This document shows positions 7,086-9,996 of a DNA stretch of 9,996 nt, piece by piece (position 1 is the stretch's first letter; each line of letters opens with the position of its first letter). The position numbers and the translations under genes are program-made. Below the pieces are notes generated by a model. It worked only from the letters and a program-made list of their open reading frames with translations. It was not told where the DNA came from and searched no databases. Source of the DNA: Solirubrobacterales bacterium (GTDB taxonomy: Bacteria; Actinomycetota; Thermoleophilia; Solirubrobacterales; 70-9); contig JACDBR010000018.1 in NCBI GenBank assembly GCA_013694825.1, positions 1 to 9,996 of the forward strand, read 5' to 3'.

Positions 7086-8095
7086 GCGCTGACCCGGTCA
7101 GGGCGATCGCCGACGCCGTTCTCTACGAGGGCTACATCCTCTGGCCGTACCGGCGCTCGGCGCTCAAGAACCGCCAGCGCTGGACCTTCGGCGGGATCTA
7201 TCCGCGCGCCCACTCCGAGGGCCGCGAAGATGACCCATGGCAGCTTCGCACCGAGTGCCTGCTCGAGGCGGGGCCCGGGGCGACGGTCGACGTCGAGGTC
7301 CGCTTCCTGCACGTGGTCGAGCGCCAGGTGCACCGCCGCAGCGCCTCAGGGCTCGAGCCGGTCTCCGAGCTCGAGCTGGGAGGCGAGCGCCACCTGAGCT
7401 GGGAGGAGGCGACCGAGCGCGAGCTGCGAGCCGATCGGTTGCTGGTCGGTGAGTTGAGCGAGACGTCGCTTCGGATCCCGCTCGAGATCGAGGCCGGCAG
7501 CTCCCCCGAGGAGCTGCACGACACGGACGGCAGCCATGCCGGCACGATCGTGCGCTCCTGGCAGGGCCTCGAGGGCAGCGTCGAGATCGGCGTCGAGCGG
7601 CTTGGAGATCGGCTCTTCCGCCTCGGCGTGAGCGTCTCCAACGAGACACCCTGGGGCGGCGGGGAGCGCGAGGCGGTGATGGCGCTGACGCTCTGCTCGT
7701 CGCACGTCGTGATTCGCGCCACCGGCGGCGAGTTCGTTTCGCTCACCGATCCCCCCGCCGAGCTGGCGGGCGAGGCGGAGGCCTGCACGAACGAGGGCGC
7801 CTGGCCGGTCCTGGTCGGCGAGCCTGGCGAGCTCGGCACGGTGCTGTGCTCGCCGATCATCCTCGAAGACCACCCGCGGATCGCGCCCGAGAGCCCCGGT
7901 GATCTCTTCGACGGCGGCGAGATCGACGGCATGCTGGTCCTGAACATCCTCAGCCTGACCGAAGAGGAGAAGGCCGAGATGCGCGCAAGCGATCCGAAGG
8001 CGCGCGAGATCCTCGATCGCACGGAGGCACTCTCCGAAGACGAGCTGATGGCCCTCCACGGCACGATCCGTGAGTTCAGCCAGGTGAATAGATGA
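7082..8095 (+). CDS. Uncharacterised hydrogenase-cluster protein, 337 residues
   Basis: The start overlaps the preceding stop (ATGA). The N-terminal signature DAVLYEGYILWPYRRSALKN (11-30), followed by RQRWTFGGIYPRAH, and the C-terminal signature HPRIAPESPGDLFDGGEID (264-282) are the most distinctive stretches. I associate this combination with conserved hypothetical proteins in actinobacterial high-affinity hydrogenase clusters, without a reliable family name. The middle is acidic and likely beta-rich; the C-terminal 45 residues are charged and helical. There is no signal peptide, membrane segment or clustered cysteines. The last codon is AGA, an unusual Arg codon for this GC-rich region, and both it and the TGA stop lie at the start of a direct repeat at 8091. 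The repeat may therefore define or have altered the C-terminus (QVNR). Function unknown. Confidence 0.78.
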   Translation: MSADPVRAIADAVLYEGYILWPYRRSALKNRQRWTFGGIYPRAHSEGREDDPWQLRTECLLEAGPGATVDVEVRFLHVVERQVHRRSASGLEPVSELELGGERHLSWEEATERELRADRLLVGELSETSLRIPLEIEAGSSPEELHDTDGSHAGTIVRSWQGLEGSVEIGVERLGDRLFRLGVSVSNETPWGGGEREAVMALTLCSSHVVIRATGGEFVSLTDPPAELAGEAEACTNEGAWPVLVGEPGELGTVLCSPIILEDHPRIAPESPGDLFDGGEIDGMLVLNILSLTEEEKAEMRASDPKAREILDRTEALSEDELMALHGTIREFSQVNR

Positions 8096-8186
8096 GGGGC
8101 GTTAGCCCCGAAACGAGCTGGTGCCGTGGTGCATCGCAGATGAGGGGCTTTAGCTCCGAAACGAGCTGGTGCCGTGATGTGTCTGA
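8091..8186 (+). repeat. Tandem direct repeat pair A (units 8091-8138 and 8139-8186)
   Basis: Two 48-bp units lie head to tail between the 337-residue gene and the maturation protease. Each begins GATGAGGGGC and continues with a hairpin, CCGAAACGAGCTGGTGCCGT and a variable 11-bp tail. The first 38 bp of the two units differ at only two positions. Unit 1 has GGGGC-GTTA-GCCCC; unit 2 has GGGGC-TTTA-GCTCC, where the C-to-T change keeps a G-U pair only in RNA from the + strand. Unit 1 starts on the stop codon of the upstream gene. The same core recurs in pair B at 9121-9220. Two short-spaced copies with related tails argue against a CRISPR array. A REP-like element is the best guess. Confidence 0.93.
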
Positions 8187-8202
8187 GGGAGGGGGCTCGT
8201 GA
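8092..8202 (+). CDS. Possible 36-residue micro-ORF made of the repeat pair (doubtful)
   Basis: An ATG at 8092 overlaps the upstream stop (ATGA). The frame runs through both repeat units, because the 48-bp period keeps phase, to a TGA at 8200-8202 that overlaps the GTG start of the protease gene (GTGA). The peptide is internally duplicated: MRGVSPETSWCRGASQ, then MRGFSSETSWCRDVSE, then GGGS. AGGTGA at 8082-8087 could serve as a ribosome site. Against coding, codons such as TTT and GTT are unlike the neighbouring genes, and the phase may be chance. If translated, it may serve mainly to carry ribosomes from the upstream gene to the protease gene. I list it because both overlaps are exact, not because I think a functional peptide is established. 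Confidence 0.22.
   Translation: MRGVSPETSWCRGASQMRGFSSETSWCRDVSEGGGS
8186..8192 (+). promoter_or_regulatory. Shine-Dalgarno site for the maturation protease
   Basis: AGGGAGG lies 6 nt before the GTG at 8199, within a purine run GAGGGAGGGGG that follows directly on the second repeat unit. It supports the GTG start and allows initiation independent of coupling. Confidence 0.75.
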
Positions 8203-9026
8203 CGGACGGCTTCGAGAGCCTCGGCGGCAGGGCGCCGCGCTCGGTGGAGGTGGCCGGCGTCGAGATCGGGCGCGGCAGCCGGGTGGCACTCCGCCCTGGG
8301 CAGGGCGCCGACATCTTCGACCGCGCGATGGCGGGTCGGCTGGCGACGATCGACGGCATCCACGAGGACATGGAAGGCAAGGTCCACCTCGCGGTCGTGC
8401 TCGACGACGACCCCGGCCGCGACCTCGGCCAAGCACGCCAGCCGGGCCACCGCTTCTTCTTCTCGCCGGCCGAGGTCGAGCCGCTCACCGGCGATGCGCA
8501 GGTGACGCTGGCGCCGGTACGGATCCTGATCGCCGGGATCGGCAACATCTTCCTCGCCGACGACGCCTTCGGCATCGAGGTGACCAAGCGTCTGCTCGAC
8601 CGCCCGCAGCCGCCAGGCGTCGAAGTGACCGACTTCGGGATCCGCGGCATGGACCTGGTCTACGCGCTCGGCGAGGGCTATGACGCGGTCGTCTTCGTCG
8701 ATGCGGTGCCGCGCGGCGAGCCGCCGGGAACGCTGTTCGTGATCGAGCCCGACCTCGAGGCGACCGAGGGCGCGGGGGAGATCACGCTCGACGCCCATGG
8801 GATGGACCCGGTTCGGGTGCTCGCCCTGGCCGCGCAACTCGGCCCGATCCCCGACCGCGTACTCGTCGTCGGCTGCGAGCCGCAGGTGCAGATGACCGGC
8901 GAGGAGGAGGATCTGGTCGGGGAGCTGAGCCCGCCGGTCGCAGCCGCGGTCGAGGGCGGGGTCGAGATGGTCGAGTCCGTGATCGGTGAACTGTTGGAAG
9001 CCAAGGCGAAGGAGGCCGGAGGATGA
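8199..9026 (+). CDS. Hydrogenase maturation endopeptidase (HybD/HupD family) with N-terminal extension
   Basis: The C-terminal part (about 107-270) is a nickel-dependent hydrogenase maturation protease, which removes the C-terminal peptide of the large subunit. Signatures are RILIAGIGNIFLADDAFGIEV (split at 108-128), FVDAVPRGEPPGTL (166-179), LDAHGMDPVRVL (197-208) and VVGCEPQ (223-229). By analogy with E. coli HybD (Glu16, Asp62, His93), the nickel-sensing residues are Asp122, Asp168 and His200. The HybD Glu position is an Asp here. Residues 1-105 are an added domain with GSRVALRPGQGADIFD, LAT..GIHEDMEG, LDDDPGRDLGQ and GHRFFFSPAEVEPL. It has no metal motif and an unknown function, possibly recognition of HhyL. 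The GTG start is supported by AGGGAGG upstream. Its neighbour hhyL has a tail needing such cleavage. The stop overlaps the next ATG (ATGA). Confidence 0.9.
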   Translation: MTDGFESLGGRAPRSVEVAGVEIGRGSRVALRPGQGADIFDRAMAGRLATIDGIHEDMEGKVHLAVVLDDDPGRDLGQARQPGHRFFFSPAEVEPLTGDAQVTLAPVRILIAGIGNIFLADDAFGIEVTKRLLDRPQPPGVEVTDFGIRGMDLVYALGEGYDAVVFVDAVPRGEPPGTLFVIEPDLEATEGAGEITLDAHGMDPVRVLALAAQLGPIPDRVLVVGCEPQVQMTGEEEDLVGELSPPVAAAVEGGVEMVESVIGELLEAKAKEAGG

Positions 9027-9121
9027 GGAAGGTAATCGTGCTGCTTGTGGTGGCGATCGGAGCGGCGGTGGCCGCGCAGGAGCCGGAGCTCCGCAGGTAC
9101 CTCAAGATGCGAGCTATGTAG
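9023..9121 (+). CDS. DUF6893-type membrane microprotein, 32 residues
   Basis: The ATG lies inside the preceding stop (ATGA), and GGAGG (9010-9014) stands 8 nt upstream. The product MRKVIVLLVVAIGAAVAAQ followed by EPELRRYLKMRAM is 32 residues. It has a basic N-terminus, one hydrophobic helix (about 4-18) and a basic C-terminal segment with the ELRRYLKMR pattern. This matches my memory of the DUF6893 small-protein family of actinobacteria. It probably spans or anchors in the membrane, with the charged tail outside the helix. Since HhyS and HhyL lack membrane segments, it could be a membrane contact for the hydrogenase; this is inference from position only. The TAG stop's last base is also the first base of repeat pair B. 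Confidence 0.7.
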   Translation: MRKVIVLLVVAIGAAVAAQEPELRRYLKMRAM

Positions 9122-9220
9122 ATGAGGGGCTTTAGCCCCGAAACGAGCTCGTGCCGTTATTCGTCTTGTAGATGAGGGGCTTTAGCCCCGAAACGAGCTC
9201 GTGCCGTTATTTGTCTCGGA
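9121..9220 (+). repeat. Tandem direct repeat pair B (units 9121-9170 and 9171-9220)
   Basis: Two 50-bp units are identical over their first 40 bp and differ at three positions in the last ten. The core GATGAGGGGCTTTAGCCCCG followed by AAACGAGCTCGTGCCGT differs from each pair A unit at two positions in 37. Here the central element is a perfect 10-bp palindrome, ACGAGCTCGT; in pair A it reads ACGAGCTGGT. Both units are preceded by GTA, so GTAG stands before each hairpin, as in REP elements. The pair fills most of the 137-bp gap between the microprotein and hypB. Small ORFs start at both ATGs (9122-9175 and 9172-9234) and overlap by 4 nt, but there is no other sign of coding. Confidence 0.94.
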
Positions 9221-9244
9221 CGCCGGTGAGGTAGCAGGCCGGCC

Positions 9245-9253
9245 AGGGAGGAG
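9245..9253 (+). promoter_or_regulatory. Shine-Dalgarno site for hypB
   Basis: AGGGAGGAG lies 5 nt before the hypB ATG. It is a strong site that supports the chosen start and independent initiation, because the nearest upstream gene ends 137 nt away behind the repeat pair. Confidence 0.85.
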
Positions 9254-9258
9254 CCTAG

Positions 9259-9945
9259 ATGCACCGAACCAAAGTGAGGGTCGTCGAGGACGCGCTCGAC
9301 GCCAACAACACGATCGCGCGCGCCAACCGCGACGACTTCGACCGCGAGGGCGTGACGGTCGTCAACCTGATGAGCGCGCCGGGGGCGGGCAAGACCTCGC
9401 TGCTCGAGGCGGCCTTCCGCGCGGGCGTCGCCGACGAGCTGCGCGTCGGCGTGCTCGAGGGTGACGTCCAGGGGAGCTTCGACGCCGACCGGCTCGCACA
9501 TCTGCACGTGCCGGTGACTCAGCTCAACACGGGCGGCGGGTTCGGCGGCGAGTGTCATCTGGATGCCAACATGGTGCGCTCGGCGCTGCCCGAGGTGCCG
9601 CTCGCCGATCTCGACCTGCTGGTGATCGAGAACGTCGGCAACCTGGTCTGCCCGGCTGAGTTCCGGGTCGGCGAGGACGTCAAGGCGATGGTCTGCTCAG
9701 TGACCGAGGGCGAGGACAAGCCACTCAAGTATCCGCTGATGTTCCGTTCCTGCGAGCTCGTGGTGATCAACAAGATCGACCTGCTGCCGCATCTCGACTA
9801 CGACCTCGAGGCCTTCCAGGCCAACCTCGAGCGCGTCAACCCCGATGCCCGTCAGCTGCTCGTCAGTGCCCGCGGCGGCGAAGGGGTCGAGGAGTGGTGC
9901 CGCTGGCTCACCGGCACGGTCGAACGCGCGGCGGCGGCGGCGTAG
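9259..9945 (+). CDS. hypB: HypB, nickel insertion GTPase
   Basis: HypB is the SIMIBI-class GTPase that works with HypA to insert nickel into the large subunit. The 228-residue product has the HypB P-loop NLMSAPGAGKTSLLE (36-50, Lys45), the switch region VGVLEGDVQGSFDADR (63-78), and GGGFGGECHLDANM (92-105). ENVGNLVCPAEFRVGED (124-140) and the specificity motif NKIDLL (171-176) follow. Cys99, His100 and Cys131 match the G-domain metal site (E. coli Cys166, His167, Cys198). It has neither a His-rich N-terminus nor the CxxCGC high-affinity nickel motif of E. coli HypB, so nickel storage is not expected. The ATG has a strong Shine-Dalgarno site. hypB lies at the far end of the block, away from hypDEA. 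Confidence 0.96.
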   Translation: MHRTKVRVVEDALDANNTIARANRDDFDREGVTVVNLMSAPGAGKTSLLEAAFRAGVADELRVGVLEGDVQGSFDADRLAHLHVPVTQLNTGGGFGGECHLDANMVRSALPEVPLADLDLLVIENVGNLVCPAEFRVGEDVKAMVCSVTEGEDKPLKYPLMFRSCELVVINKIDLLPHLDYDLEAFQANLERVNPDARQLLVSARGGEGVEEWCRWLTGTVERAAAAA

Positions 9946-9996
9946 GGTCGGCGGGCCGGCGCTGCGAACCGATGATCGCGACCACGAGCGCTACGC

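Noticed and set aside
9131..9170. Rho-independent terminator from the GGGGC/GCCCC hairpin
   Set aside because: The stem is only about five pairs and is followed by CGAAACGAG rather than a T-run. Terminators here would cut the operon off before the protease and hypB.
8091..9220. CRISPR array
   Set aside because: There are only two units per site. The gaps between cores are 10-13 bp and resemble each other, and no cas genes are present.
8091..9220. Functional hammerhead ribozymes
   Set aside because: The catalytic C3-U4 and the cleavage-site base do not fit, and no stem I is evident. The resemblance is kept only as a finding.
9972..9996. Start of another gene (ATG ATC GCG ACC ...) after hypB
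   Set aside because: Only eight codons are visible, with no clear ribosome site and no recognisable sequence. It may be real but cannot be supported here.

Overview
The window is a single-strand (+) gene block from a GC-rich genome. It carries most of an actinobacterial-type high-affinity [NiFe] hydrogenase locus (group 1h, formerly group 5). The gene content, the ATGA/TTGA overlaps and the strong G/C third-position bias point to an actinobacterium. I would guess a Thermoleophilia/Solirubrobacterales-like lineage, but that placement is inference and was not tested.

Layout. 1-153 is the 3' end of hypD, followed with overlapping codons by hypE (150-1241) and hypA (1241-1603). The structural genes follow: hhyS (small subunit, 1600-2646) and hhyL (large subunit, 2683-4482). 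Next is an accessory block typical of these operons: a NifU-domain protein with a degenerate Rieske-like domain (4489-5394), a DUF5947-type cysteine-rich protein (5391-6089), a 69-residue conserved small protein (6104-6313), a DUF6084-type protein (6378-7085) and an uncharacterised 337-residue protein (7082-8095). Then come a hydrogenase maturation endopeptidase with an extra N-terminal domain (8199-9026), a 32-residue membrane microprotein of DUF6893 type (9023-9121) and hypB (9259-9945). hypC and hypF are not in the window.

How the genes work together. HypD and HypE act in making and delivering the Fe(CN)2CO group. HypA and HypB insert nickel. The endopeptidase trims the C-terminal tail of HhyL after nickel insertion. 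HhyS carries the Fe-S relay, with an Asp where the second proximal-cluster Cys normally sits. The NifU/Rieske-like protein may pass electrons onward or help assemble clusters. The DUF5947, DUF6084, 69-residue and 337-residue proteins have no established function. The microprotein could offer a membrane contact, because neither structural subunit has a Tat signal or membrane segment. The physiological role known for this enzyme class is oxidation of trace atmospheric H2.

The most unusual feature is not a protein family. It is a 48-50 bp direct repeat with a core of about 37 bp, present as two tandem pairs (8091-8186 and 9121-9220) on either side of the endopeptidase/microprotein pair. Each unit has a GGGGC/GCCCC hairpin. 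Two units are preceded by GTAG, as in REP elements. The core also resembles, but does not satisfy, a hammerhead ribozyme core. The first unit of each pair lies exactly on the stop codon of the preceding gene, and the first pair encodes an in-frame micro-ORF that overlaps both neighbours by 4 nt.
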